Shown here piece by piece: positions 1 through 8,164 of a stretch of DNA of 64,000 bases (its first letter is position 1; the number at the start of each line of letters is the position of its first letter). The notes below the pieces were generated by a model. It was given only the letters and a program-made list of their open reading frames with translations. It searched no databases and had not been told where the DNA came from. This DNA is from Prochlorococcus sp. AG-449-G23 (GTDB lineage Bacteria > Cyanobacteriota > Cyanobacteriia > PCC-6307 > Cyanobiaceae). The stretch lies in NCBI GenBank assembly GCA_003209585.1, contig QCQJ01000001.1, positions 1 to 64,000 of the forward strand, in the 5' to 3' direction. The position numbers and the translations under genes are program-made.

Positions 1-558
1 AAACTCAGAATGAATAACTTCAGGATGAAATTGTACGCCAAATAATTTCTTTACATCATTTGAAATTGCTGCATGTAGTGTGTTCTCGGTATGAGCAATT
101 TTATTAAATCCATCAGGCAAAAAATTAATAGAATCACCATGACTCATCCACATAATTGATTTATTTTCTACATCAGAAAGGAGATCAGATTCTTGGTCTA
201 TATTTATTGGTGCTCTACCATATTCAGCTTTTTTGGTTGCTGTAGTAACAGATCCTCCAAGTTCTTTGACCATTAATTGCATTCCATAGCATATGCCAAG
301 AATAGGAATTCCTAAATTAAAAATTTTTTCATCACACTTTGGAGCATTTTGTTCATATACAGAATTTGGGCCTCCACTCAAAATAATCCCTTTAGGATTA
401 ATATTATTTATTTCCTCAATTGAAATGCAATTACTTACTACAAGAGAAAAAACATTAGTTTCTCTAATTCTTCTTGCAATCAATTCAGAATATTGAGATC
501 CGAAATCCAAAATTAATATTGAAGGATCTCGTTCTTTTTTTAAAGATATTTGACTCAT
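1..558 (-). CDS. guaA: GMP synthase (glutamine-hydrolysing), N-terminal part, cut by window edge
   Basis: GuaA makes GMP from XMP, glutamine and ATP, the last step of guanine nucleotide synthesis in the cytoplasm. Only the first 186 codons are inside the window, and they cover most of the class I glutamine amidotransferase domain. Visible landmarks are ILDFGSQYS near residue 15, SGGPNSVY near 61, the nucleophile motif GICYGMQ with Cys90, and FGVQFHPEV with the catalytic His close to the window edge. The ATG at 556-558 sits directly before the conserved start MSQISLKKE. The ATP-pyrophosphatase and dimerisation domains would lie to the left of base 1. cbiD follows upstream on the same strand after about 54 bases, so the two may be co-transcribed. 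I am confident of the family. Confidence 0.96.
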   Translation of the reverse strand, partial: MSQISLKKERDPSILILDFGSQYSELIARRIRETNVFSLVVSNCISIEEINNINPKGIILSGGPNSVYEQNAPKCDEKIFNLGIPILGICYGMQLMVKELGGSVTTATKKAEYGRAPINIDQESDLLSDVENKSIMWMSHGDSINFLPDGFNKIAHTENTLHAAISNDVKKLFGVQFHPEVIHSEF

Positions 559-612
559 GTATAAAAGTTAGCTCAATTTATTTACAAAAGCATAATGAAT
601 CAAAAAATTATC

Positions 613-1725
613 TCATTGAAAATAAGAAATATACTTATTACCGTAATTTCCAGCCCACCTTATTTTTCTTTTTTTATCAAAAATAACTGATGCGATTTTC
701 ATATCAGTTTTTACATACCTATTTACATAAGTAAAAGAACGCTTTTCAATCGTATTTGATAACTTCTTGAATAATTTATCAGCTAAAGATTTATTAAATC
801 TCTCAAGAAACAGTAACGCATCCTCAAGATTATCTAACTGAGATAATTCAACCATTATTTCGGGTGGTGCCTTTTCTTGAACGGCTAAATAAACAAGAAT
901 CTCAATTCTTGCATCAGCTAAATGATTATGTGTATGAAAAATACCACCTGCTAATTTAATTAATTTCCCATGATAACCAAAAAGAATTACAGTTTTAACT
1001 TTTTTTATTGCAGCATCAACTAATAATGGTCCTATCCAATTTCCAATTTTAATAATTGGCAAATTAACATTATCAGTTTTGGCCAAATTTAAGCCATTTT
1101 CACCAATAACAAAAACAACTTCCCCTTTAAAATCATTTTGAATTATCTTAGCTAGATTTGTTTTAGCCTCCTCTAATTGATCAGGAGAAGCACTCGAATA
1201 AGTCTCAGCAGAAGTACCAATAATAGATAATCCATTAACAATACCAAATGACTTATTACTAGTTCTTTCAGCTAAAAACGCTCCATTTGGAAAAATAATT
1301 TCTAATTGTAAATTAAAACCCTTAGGAATACTATCTAATAAATTTTCATATAAAACTTCTTTTGCAAAATTAGAAATGCATATCTCTGATGTATCCTCTT
1401 TTATGCCTACACCAGATCCTGCAATAATATTTATTGGAATTGTTTGAACAGGATTATTAAAAGAAATTTTTTCTAAAGTGGCTATTGCCCATATTTCTAA
1501 GTTTTGTGTTATGTCAAGATCTAAGCCAGACTTTGCAAAGGTGATTCCTAATGCATGCGAGTCATCTTTAAGTAAACCAACCGAATGAATTTCGATTTTT
1601 ATTTCTTTTTTTTGATTAGGAATTTTTATTAATTCGTAATTCTCAAATGGTAACCCTACTAGTTTTTTTAATGCTGACCTAGCAGCTCCAGCAACCCACA
1701 AAGGTAAAGAAAATCCTTTTTTCAA
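613..1725 (-). CDS. cbiD: Cobalt-precorrin-5B (C1)-methyltransferase CbiD
   Basis: CbiD methylates C1 of cobalt-precorrin-5B in the anaerobic (early cobalt insertion) route to the corrin ring of cobalamin-type cofactors. The protein has 370 residues, normal for the family. The N-terminal LPLWVAGAARSA is a diverged form of the usual CbiD opening. Other family features are IIAGSGVG near residue 100, the STSAET-like segment IIGTSAETYSS near 168, and FGYHGKLIKLAGGIFHTHNH near 248 with its Gly/His-rich core. It is encoded just upstream of guaA on the same strand. The only other route to this step is an unrelated aerobic enzyme, so the assignment follows from family recognition. Confidence 0.93.
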   Translation of the reverse strand: MKKGFSLPLWVAGAARSALKKLVGLPFENYELIKIPNQKKEIKIEIHSVGLLKDDSHALGITFAKSGLDLDITQNLEIWAIATLEKISFNNPVQTIPINIIAGSGVGIKEDTSEICISNFAKEVLYENLLDSIPKGFNLQLEIIFPNGAFLAERTSNKSFGIVNGLSIIGTSAETYSSASPDQLEEAKTNLAKIIQNDFKGEVVFVIGENGLNLAKTDNVNLPIIKIGNWIGPLLVDAAIKKVKTVILFGYHGKLIKLAGGIFHTHNHLADARIEILVYLAVQEKAPPEIMVELSQLDNLEDALLFLERFNKSLADKLFKKLSNTIEKRSFTYVNRYVKTDMKIASVIFDKKRKIRWAGNYGNKYISYFQ

Positions 1726-1785
1726 ATCAAGTAATTGAAAAATATATAATGAGAACTAATCTAAGAATGACCTATTTAACAAAAA

Positions 1786-2949
1786 GTGGCCATACAAGAA
1801 AAATTGTCATTGATGATTCCTGGACCCACACCAGTTCCAGAAAAAGTTTTACAAGCATTAAGTAAGCATCCAATAGGCCATCGCAGTAAAGAATTCCAAG
1901 ATCTTGTAGAGAGTACTACTAAAAATTTAAAGTGGCTTCATCAAACTAAAAATGATGTTCTTACAATCACTGGAAGTGGAACTGCTGCAATGGAGGCTGG
2001 AATAATAAATACCTTAAGTAGAGGAGATAAAGTAATTTGTGGCGAAAATGGAAAATTTGGAGAAAGATGGGTAAAAGTTGCAAAAGAATTTGGTCTAGAA
2101 GTAATAAAAATTGATTCCGAATGGGGTACTCCACTTGATCCAAAAGAATTCAAAAAGGTATTAGAGGAAGATAAACAAAAAGAGATAAAGGCGGTTATTT
2201 TAACTCATTCAGAAACCTCAACAGGTGTAATTAATGATCTAGAAACTATAAGTTTATATATTCGAGAACATAATACAGCTTTATCAATTGTTGACTGCGT
2301 TACAAGTCTTGGCGCTTGCAATGTACCAGTAGATGAATGGCAATTAGATATTGTTGCTTCAGGATCACAAAAGGGATATATGATACCTCCAGGCCTAAGT
2401 TTTATTGCAATGAGCGATAAAGCATGGGAAGCTGCAGAAAAATCTAATTTACCAAAATTTTATTTAAACTTAAAATCCTACAGAAAAAGTCTTTTAAGTA
2501 ACAGTAATCCATATACTCCGGCAGTTAATTTGATTTTTGCTTTAGATGAAGCTTTACAAATGATGAGAGAAGAAGGATTAAATAACATTTTCCTTAGACA
2601 CAATAAACATAAATTAGCAATGAGCAATGCTGTAAAAGCTTTGAATCTTAAATTATTTGCTGATGAAAAATATTTAAGTCCCTCAATTACAGCAATAAAA
2701 ACTGGAGAAATGGATGCTGAAGAATTTAGAAAAACAATAAAAAATAAGTTTGATATTTTACTTGCTGGTGGTCAAGATCATTTAAAAGGGAAAATATTTA
2801 GAGTCGGTCATTTAGGTTATGTAAATGATAGAGATATTATTACAGTAGTTTCTGCTATTAGTAATACACTTCTTGACCAAAACAAAATAACAGTACAACA
2901 AGCTGGTGAAGCATTAGTAGTGGCATCTAAATATCTTGAGGGAAACTGA
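1786..2949 (+). CDS. Class V aminotransferase (serine/alanine-glyoxylate aminotransferase-like)
   Basis: This PLP enzyme of the class V fold resembles alanine-glyoxylate and serine-pyruvate aminotransferases; related cyanobacterial proteins have often been mislabelled soluble hydrogenase 42 kDa subunit. In a phototroph a role in photorespiratory glyoxylate handling is plausible but inferred. It has 387 residues. Visible landmarks are MIPGPTPVPEKV at residue 10, TGSGTAAMEA at 62, a likely cofactor Asp in SIVDCVTSLG near 170, and SGSQKGYMIPPG with the Schiff-base Lys at about 196. The start codon is GTG at 1786; no in-frame ATG occurs before the MIPGP motif, so GTG is needed for a complete domain. 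It is divergent from cbiD across about 60 bases. Exact substrates cannot be read from sequence. Confidence 0.88.
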   Translation: MAIQEKLSLMIPGPTPVPEKVLQALSKHPIGHRSKEFQDLVESTTKNLKWLHQTKNDVLTITGSGTAAMEAGIINTLSRGDKVICGENGKFGERWVKVAKEFGLEVIKIDSEWGTPLDPKEFKKVLEEDKQKEIKAVILTHSETSTGVINDLETISLYIREHNTALSIVDCVTSLGACNVPVDEWQLDIVASGSQKGYMIPPGLSFIAMSDKAWEAAEKSNLPKFYLNLKSYRKSLLSNSNPYTPAVNLIFALDEALQMMREEGLNNIFLRHNKHKLAMSNAVKALNLKLFADEKYLSPSITAIKTGEMDAEEFRKTIKNKFDILLAGGQDHLKGKIFRVGHLGYVNDRDIITVVSAISNTLLDQNKITVQQAGEALVVASKYLEGN

Positions 2950-2950
2950 G

Positions 2951-3148
2951 TTATGTTCCTGGCTCTTCAATATTTCCGCCTAATTCGACGATCTTTTTTC
3001 TAAGAGAGATTGATTTTTTTTTATCTCCATTGGTTTGAGCTATCGCAAGGGCAAACTCTAATTTTTCAAGCTGATGACCACCCTCGAAAAAAGATAATTT
3101 TTTCTTAATGCGATTTTTATTATCTTTATAGGAAATTTGTGAAGACAT
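2951..3148 (-). CDS. Small hypothetical protein, 65 aa
   Basis: This is a small charged protein with no domain I recognise. It has no signal peptide or membrane segment. The sequence is Lys-rich and looks mostly helical, with LEKLEFALAIAQTNGDKKKS in the middle. The stop lies one base past the aminotransferase stop on the other strand, so the pair is tightly convergent. Its length, its ATG, and its neat fit in the space between genes suggest a real gene of picocyanobacteria, but this is inference from context. No function is proposed. Confidence 0.55.
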   Translation of the reverse strand: MSSQISYKDNKNRIKKKLSFFEGGHQLEKLEFALAIAQTNGDKKKSISLRKKIVELGGNIEEPGT

Positions 3149-3280
3149 AAAAATTCATGCTTTAAATCTTATTATGCCAACAAAAGGGGACATTACGAGA
3201 GGAAACTAAAAATATTATTTGACTATAAACCCAAGCAAAAAAAAATTTTTCTAATATTATTCCAAATATCTTTCAAATTT

Positions 3281-3793
3281 ATGCCAAACATAAATCTAAT
3301 TTATTATTTAATTGCAGGTGCAATTTTTGGAGCTTTGGCTCTAAAAACGGGTATTCCTGCGGCTCCTCTCGCAGGCGCTTTAATAGGCGCAAGCATACTT
3401 AGCATCAGTGACAAAGTCGATATAGCAGATTGGCCAATCGGCACAAGAACAATATTAGAAATTGGAATTGGTACAGTTATTGGAACTTCATTAACAAAGG
3501 ACTCATTAGTTGACCTTCAAAGCTTATGGAAGCCTGCCATTTTAATAACTTTTACTTTAGTTATTACAGGATTAGCAGTTGGATTATGGGCAAGCAGGTT
3601 ACTTAATATAGATGTAATAACAACAATTCTAGGTGCTGCACCAGGAGGCATTAGCGGTATGAGTCTTGTAGGATCTGAATACGGAGTAGGAGCTGCAGTA
3701 GCAACTCTTCACGCAGTAAGATTAATTACTGTACTTTTAATTCTTCCTTTAATTGTAAAATGCTTAAATATATTTGGAGTAATTAAATCTTAA
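3281..3793 (+). CDS. AbrB-family membrane protein, single-domain form
   Basis: This is an integral membrane protein of the AbrB/ammonia-monooxygenase-like family, unrelated to the DNA-binding AbrB of Bacillus. Its 170 residues contain about five hydrophobic segments. Typical family features are the N-terminal GALALKTGIPAAPLAGALIGAS, the central IGIGTVIGTSL, and the conserved loop LGAAPGGISGMSLVG near residue 120, followed by a final helix ending in a short cytoplasmic tail. Many family members carry two such units in about 350 residues; this one has a single unit. The biochemical role of the family is not firmly known, so none is given. It starts at an ATG after a 130-base spacer and stands alone on the plus strand. 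Confidence 0.82.
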   Translation: MPNINLIYYLIAGAIFGALALKTGIPAAPLAGALIGASILSISDKVDIADWPIGTRTILEIGIGTVIGTSLTKDSLVDLQSLWKPAILITFTLVITGLAVGLWASRLLNIDVITTILGAAPGGISGMSLVGSEYGVGAAVATLHAVRLITVLLILPLIVKCLNIFGVIKS

Positions 3794-3849
3794 ATTTCTA
3801 TAGACATATTGACAATAAAAGATATTTTTAAATAGAAGATAAAAGCCTA

Positions 3850-4314
3850 ATGCAAAGATTAAAGAAAAAAAAACTAATATTATTAGCTTTTGGAATTTGC
3901 GCTCCCTTAACCTTTACTACGTCAAAAGTAAATGCAAGTGCATTTGGAGCAGAAATTTTTTGTACTATGAGAGATGGCGGAAATGACCATGAAAGCAGTT
4001 GGGATGCAGCTTATTCATATATAAAAAAACAAAAGGGAGGAATATTCAAAGTTTCACCTAAAAATGCAGCAGCGCAAATTACTGAAACAGTTATAAGAGA
4101 AAAAGAAAAATTTAGTTATTGTGTTGAATATTTAGATAATCTTCATCCAAATAGACAACTAATACGAGATTTAGAAAAAGAAGAAGAAAGAAAAGATAAA
4201 GAAGCAAAAGATAGAGAAAATAAAAGAAAAAAATTAGAAAAAGAATTAGAAGAAACTAATGAAGAAATTTCTGAAGAATTGAATGATGAAACATTTGATA
4301 GATATAGTTATTAA
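3850..4314 (+). CDS. Secreted or periplasmic protein with highly charged C-terminus, 154 aa
   Basis: I do not recognise an enzymatic family; it resembles small exported proteins conserved in marine picocyanobacteria. Residues 1-30 form a clear signal peptide: a Lys-rich start, a hydrophobic core LILLAFGICAPLTF, and a likely cleavage after VNA. The mature part contains two cysteines (IFCTMRDGG and FSYCVEYL), which could form a disulfide outside the cytoplasm. From about residue 105 the chain is almost entirely Glu, Lys, Arg and Asp and looks like a single charged helix or coiled coil. It follows the AbrB-like gene by 56 bases on the same strand. Function unknown. Confidence 0.7.
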   Translation: MQRLKKKKLILLAFGICAPLTFTTSKVNASAFGAEIFCTMRDGGNDHESSWDAAYSYIKKQKGGIFKVSPKNAAAQITETVIREKEKFSYCVEYLDNLHPNRQLIRDLEKEEERKDKEAKDRENKRKKLEKELEETNEEISEELNDETFDRYSY

Positions 4315-4450
4315 TAAAGGTTTCCAAAAGATAATAATTTTTCTAAATTTAATAAATAGTTTTTGGTATCTAAACACACTAAATCATATTTTTACTGGCA
4401 AATTTAGGCTAAAAAGGATAAATAAATGTTGACTTTTATTATATTCAAGC

Positions 4451-4474
4451 GAATATTTATTTAATTAAATATTC
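4451..4474. repeat. Perfect 9-bp inverted repeat in front of HNH gene
   Basis: GAATATTTA at 4451-4459 and TAAATATTC at 4466-4474 are exact reverse complements separated by six bases. The repeat ends three bases before the ATG at 4478, so in mRNA a hairpin would cover the ribosome-binding region. A TTGACT (4429-4434) lies 17 bases before an AATATT (4452-4457) inside the left arm, a weak match to a sigma-70 promoter. Operator or translational control is inferred. Confidence 0.5.
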
Positions 4475-4477
4475 TGA

Positions 4478-4879
4478 ATGCATATTAATGATGCGGTGTT
4501 TCTAGAGGATTTATGTCCTAAGTTCAGATTAAGACAATGGCGAAAATCTATTCATAAGTTTACAGGAAAAAGTTGTATATATTGCGGAAAACCATCAGAA
4601 TCTATTGACCATGTAATACCACAAAGCCAAGGAGGCTTAAGTACAACAGAAAACTGCGTCCCAGCATGTCTTTCATGTAATGGGGATAAATCAGATGAAA
4701 ATGCTTTGTATTGGTATAGAAAGCAAAAATTTTATGATCCTCGAAGAGCAATGGCTATAAGAGCTTGGTTAGAAGGAGATTTAAGATTAGCTATTAGATT
4801 ACTACAATGGGCTAATCCTAACTCTAAGGTAAAAAATAAAAATTACATAAAAAATGAATCAGAATATAAAGCAGCTTGA
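4478..4879 (+). CDS. HNH endonuclease domain protein
   Basis: This 133-residue protein carries a compact HNH nuclease fold. Visible elements are the zinc knuckle Cys33-x2-Cys36, the catalytic Asp44-His45 in SIDHVIPQSQGG, Asn59 in TTENC, and the second knuckle ACLSCN with Cys64 and Cys67. The N-terminal 30 residues and the C-terminal basic region (YDPRRAMAIRAWLEGDLR) flank it. The C-terminal ~20 residues are Lys/Asn-rich. Families with this layout include homing-type and repair-type nucleases, but no intron, intein or phage context is visible here. The gene looks like a fixed chromosomal gene whose substrate is unknown. An inverted repeat overlaps the expected ribosome-binding site. The next gene on the opposite strand begins its stop codon immediately after. 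Confidence 0.85.
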   Translation: MHINDAVFLEDLCPKFRLRQWRKSIHKFTGKSCIYCGKPSESIDHVIPQSQGGLSTTENCVPACLSCNGDKSDENALYWYRKQKFYDPRRAMAIRAWLEGDLRLAIRLLQWANPNSKVKNKNYIKNESEYKAA

Positions 4880-5113
4880 CTATAAAACATTACATATCTT
4901 TCTAGAGTTATAATTCTCACATATATTTTCCAATTCTTTTGGCGATTCTGGGAATATTAAAATTGTCGAAAATGAAATAAGAAAGACAAATAACTTTTGG
5001 TAGAATTTAAAACTAACTAAACTTACTCCTTTCTCTAAAAGAAGGGGGTAACTTTTGCTAATACACAAAGTTCTTGATTTTAAATCGGGCTCAAAAGCTG
5101 TCTTCATCATCAA
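4880..5113 (-). CDS. Small hypothetical protein with one hydrophobic segment, 77 aa
   Basis: This reading frame has 77 residues, starts with three consecutive methionines, and shows one hydrophobic stretch (KLFVFLISFSTILIFP, about residues 40-55) that could span the membrane. Cysteines occur near both ends. It abuts the HNH gene's stop codon and is divergent from the next gene by 29 bases. The placement fills an otherwise empty space exactly, which argues for a real gene, but no family is recognised and the composition is unremarkable. Confidence 0.42.
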   Translation of the reverse strand: MMMKTAFEPDLKSRTLCISKSYPLLLEKGVSLVSFKFYQKLFVFLISFSTILIFPESPKELENICENYNSRKICNVL

Positions 5114-5142
5114 TTAATACATATGTACTACTTTAACCCAGC

Positions 5143-6021
5143 ATGAAGAAAACTGCAAGTTTACTCGGAAATAAAAATAAATTTTTAATCTTGGGATGTG
5201 GTTTCAGCGGTAGTTTTTTTGCAAAAACTATTAGAAAATTCGGTTGCAATGTTTTAACAAGCTCAAGATCTGCAAATAAAGATCCAAATAGTTTTGTTTT
5301 CAACAGTGAAAACGGAGTTGTTCCTGATGAAGAAATTTTTGATGGAGTCACGCATATTCTTAGTTGCATACCTCCTGACAAAAATGGTAATGATCCAGTC
5401 CTAAACAGTCTTCAAAGTAAACTACAAGATTTACCCCTTGAATGGGTTGGATATTTATCAACCACAGGAGTATATGGAAACACTGAAGGTGGTTGGGTTT
5501 CTGAGATAGATCAGCCTAATCCTTTTCAAAAAAGAAGCCATAACAGATTAAATTGCGAAAAAGAATGGATTGAATCTAGTTTGCCCGTGCAAATTTTTAG
5601 ATTACCTGGTATCTATGGACCTGGAAGATCCACTTTTGAGGCTATCAAAAATCAAAAAATTCGAGTTATCTTAAAAAAAGCTCAAGTATTTTCAAGAGTT
5701 CATGTTGCTGATATTACAAATGCGATTATTTTTTTATTACAAAATAAAGATTGTTTAAAGTTTCACCAAATAATTAATATTGCTGATGATGAACCCTGTT
5801 CTCAGATAGAAGTTATTCAATATTGCTACGATTTACTTGGTTTAACAATGCCAAAGCCAATATTATTTGAGGATGTAAAAGATGAATTATCGCCTATCGC
5901 TCAATCTTTTTGGATGGAAAATAGAAGAGTTTCTAACAAACTTTTATGCGAAACACTCGGATATAAACTAATTTATAAAAACTATAAATTAGGCTTAAAA
6001 AATTGCTATCTGAACAGTTAA
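5143..6021 (+). CDS. NAD(P)-binding epimerase/dehydratase-like protein (SDR family)
   Basis: This is an extended short-chain dehydrogenase-like protein of 292 residues, closest in look to the YeeZ/YfcH-type atypical SDRs. The dinucleotide-binding motif FLILGCGFSGSFFA (Gly18, Gly20, Gly23) opens the Rossmann fold. STTGVYGNTEGGWVSE near 105 and FRLPGIYGPGRS near 155 are typical of sugar-nucleotide epimerase relatives. The classical YxxxK catalytic pair is not clear, as in other atypical members. The substrate is unknown. It is followed by pdxA after 22 bases on the same strand, suggesting one transcript. Confidence 0.82.
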   Translation: MKKTASLLGNKNKFLILGCGFSGSFFAKTIRKFGCNVLTSSRSANKDPNSFVFNSENGVVPDEEIFDGVTHILSCIPPDKNGNDPVLNSLQSKLQDLPLEWVGYLSTTGVYGNTEGGWVSEIDQPNPFQKRSHNRLNCEKEWIESSLPVQIFRLPGIYGPGRSTFEAIKNQKIRVILKKAQVFSRVHVADITNAIIFLLQNKDCLKFHQIINIADDEPCSQIEVIQYCYDLLGLTMPKPILFEDVKDELSPIAQSFWMENRRVSNKLLCETLGYKLIYKNYKLGLKNCYLNS

Positions 6022-6043
6022 AAAAATAAATTAAAAACTTTTT

Positions 6044-7078
6044 ATGAATTTTCAAAATACAAATAAAAAATTGAAGGTAGTATTAAGCGTCGGAGATGAG
6101 TCAGGTATTGGACCTGAAATAATCTTAAAAGCACTTTGTTCTAATCAGTTACCAAAAAATATTGACTTTATATTAGTTGGATCAAAAAAAAATCTACAAA
6201 ATACATATAAATATCTTAGATCATTAGGATTAGAAAACCTTGCAAATCCTAAAAATTTCAAGATACATGATCTCGAAATTTCTTCATCAGATAATGACTC
6301 TAAATCAAGTTACGGCAATTCAAGTTTCCAATATTTAGCAAAAGCAATAGCAATTGTAAAACAATATCCCAATTCAGCACTTGTAACTGGACCAATTTGC
6401 AAAAAATCATGGTCTCTAGCAGGTCATTACTTCTCTGGTCAAACTGAAGTACTAGCAAAATCATGTGGAGTAAAAAACGTTGGAATGTTATTCACAGCTA
6501 AATCACCAATTACAGGCTGGAGATTTAATACTTTATTAGCTACAACCCACATAGCCCTTTCTGAGGTTCCCAAGAAATTAACTACAGAATTAATCCACTC
6601 TAAATTGAATCTTTTCAAAGATTTTTGTATGACCTATACTGACAAACCTAGTTTAAAAGTAGCAGGATTAAACCCGCACGCCGGAGAGGAAGGTATTTTA
6701 GGGCATGAAGAGAAAGAGTGGCTCAATGATGCATTAATTACTTGGAATGAAAAGAATAGAGGTGTTGAATTATTAGGCCCTTTATCACCAGATAGTTGCT
6801 GGAATTCTTCTGTAAAAGCTTGGAACGAAAAAAACGCTGAAAAGCATGATGGCATTCTTGCTATGTATCATGATCAAGGTTTAATACCAATGAAAGTGAT
6901 AGCTCTTAATTACTCAGTCAATACCACAATCGGTTTACCTTTTATAAGAACATCACCTGATCATGGAACGGGATTTGATATTGCTGGGAAAGGAATTGCT
7001 CAATCTCAGAGCATGATTGAGGCTATTAAGGCTGCAGTAGAAATGACTAACAATTCAAGACTGCTTAACACGCATTAA
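6044..7078 (+). CDS. pdxA: 4-hydroxythreonine-4-phosphate dehydrogenase PdxA
   Basis: PdxA oxidises 4-phosphohydroxy-L-threonine with NAD(P) in the DXP-independent part of pyridoxal phosphate synthesis in the cytoplasm. The 344 residues match the family length. Motifs seen are [12 protein letters not shown] at residue 16, [10 protein letters not shown] near 112, [10 protein letters not shown] near 167 with a metal-binding His, [11 protein letters not shown] near 208 and [12 protein letters not shown] near 274 with the other metal ligands, then [16 protein letters not shown] near the C-terminus. The 3' end overlaps the convergent accB gene by 24 bases. It is probably co-transcribed with the SDR gene upstream. 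Confidence 0.95.
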   Translation: MNFQNTNKKLKVVLSVGDESGIGPEIILKALCSNQLPKNIDFILVGSKKNLQNTYKYLRSLGLENLANPKNFKIHDLEISSSDNDSKSSYGNSSFQYLAKAIAIVKQYPNSALVTGPICKKSWSLAGHYFSGQTEVLAKSCGVKNVGMLFTAKSPITGWRFNTLLATTHIALSEVPKKLTTELIHSKLNLFKDFCMTYTDKPSLKVAGLNPHAGEEGILGHEEKEWLNDALITWNEKNRGVELLGPLSPDSCWNSSVKAWNEKNAEKHDGILAMYHDQGLIPMKVIALNYSVNTTIGLPFIRTSPDHGTGFDIAGKGIAQSQSMIEAIKAAVEMTNNSRLLNTH

Positions 7079-7561
7079 AACTTGACCAAATTCAACTGGT
7101 GTTCCATTTTCAACGAGAATCTCTACTATTTCACCATTAAATTCAGATTCAATTTCATTCATTAACTTCATTGCTTCCAAAATACAAATAGTTTGACCGA
7201 CCTTAACATTATTCCCTACTTCGACGAATGGCTCCTCACCAGGCGCTGCAGCCCTATAAAATGTTCCAACCATAGGAGAAGTAATTTCAGTTAGATCAGA
7301 ACGTCCTGGGGGTGCCACCTGAGGTGTTTCAGGCTCATTAGCTACAGGGATATTATCATTAATAGTTTTTTGATTAGCAATTGTTTGCTTTTCAAATGAA
7401 GTATTAGAAACTAAATTGTTAATAACTTGGTTCTGATCAAATACATTCCTTTTTATTTCGAGTTTAAAATCTTCACCCTCTAGCGAAAATTCTTGAATAT
7501 CACTTGTAGAAATTTTCTCTATTAAGCGATTTAAGTCGTCATGATCTAATTTCATAGCCAT
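7055..7561 (-). CDS. accB: Biotin carboxyl carrier protein of acetyl-CoA carboxylase
   Basis: AccB carries biotin between the carboxylase and carboxyltransferase halves of acetyl-CoA carboxylase, the first step of fatty acid synthesis. It has 168 residues: an N-terminal helical region, a low-complexity Asn/Pro linker (about 43-92), and the C-terminal biotinyl domain starting at [16 protein letters not shown]. The biotinylated Lys is in [13 protein letters not shown] at about residue 132. The start ATG overlaps the stop codon of efp by one base, so translation is probably coupled; a second ATG two codons downstream is an alternative. The efp-accB pairing is seen widely in cyanobacteria. Confidence 0.96.
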   Translation of the reverse strand: MAMKLDHDDLNRLIEKISTSDIQEFSLEGEDFKLEIKRNVFDQNQVINNLVSNTSFEKQTIANQKTINDNIPVANEPETPQVAPPGRSDLTEITSPMVGTFYRAAAPGEEPFVEVGNNVKVGQTICILEAMKLMNEIESEFNGEIVEILVENGTPVEFGQVLMRVKQS

Positions 7562-8121
7562 TAATTTTCACGTCCGAGATAACTGTCATTACGGGTATCA
7601 ACTTTAATCATTTCTCCCACAGAGATAAATAAAGGAACCATAACTTGAGCACCTGTTTCTAGAATAGCTGGTTTTGTGCCCCCGCTAGCAGTATCACCTT
7701 TAACTCCAGGATCAGTCTCAGTAACTTTCAAGGTAATCGATATTGGAAGTTCGACTTCTAAAACTTTACCATTATAAAAAATTACATTAACCTCCATTCC
7801 CTCTTTTAGATACTTTGCGCCTTTACCGATTTGTTCAGAGGAAAGTCTTGTCTCTTCAAAACTTGTCATATCCATAAAAACATAATCTCCAGACTCCACA
7901 TAAGTATGTTGCAGGTTAGACTTCTCAAGGATAGCCTGCTGTACTGATTCTCCGGCTCGAAAAGTTTTTTCAACCACATTGCCGCTTTGAACTGATTTTA
8001 ATTTTGTTCGCACGAAAGCAGAACCCTTACCAGGCTTGACATGTAGAAATTCTACAACACGCCAAACTTGTCCATCCAATTCGATGGTAGTACCTGTGCG
8101 AAAATCGTTACTGGAAATCAT
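7561..8121 (-). CDS. efp: Translation elongation factor P
   Basis: EF-P relieves ribosomes stalled at consecutive prolines. I chose the ATG at 8119-8121, giving 186 residues starting [18 protein letters not shown], which matches the family; an upstream ATG at 8157 would add 12 residues with no family resemblance. The tip of domain I is [10 protein letters not shown] with Lys32, so a lysine rather than the arginine used by EarP-type modification. Domains II and III follow ([15 protein letters not shown], then [18 protein letters not shown] near the C-terminus). The gene is followed directly by accB and is divergent from the cyclophilin gene. Confidence 0.97.
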   Translation of the reverse strand: MISSNDFRTGTTIELDGQVWRVVEFLHVKPGKGSAFVRTKLKSVQSGNVVEKTFRAGESVQQAILEKSNLQHTYVESGDYVFMDMTSFEETRLSSEQIGKGAKYLKEGMEVNVIFYNGKVLEVELPISITLKVTETDPGVKGDTASGGTKPAILETGAQVMVPLFISVGEMIKVDTRNDSYLGREN

Positions 8122-8164
8122 TCCTGTATTACATCCCCAAGGATCATAAACCTGCAAGAGTGCT

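Noticed and set aside
8122..8157. Longer start for efp
   Set aside because: The added 12 residues do not match EF-P; the downstream ATG gives the standard 186-residue protein.
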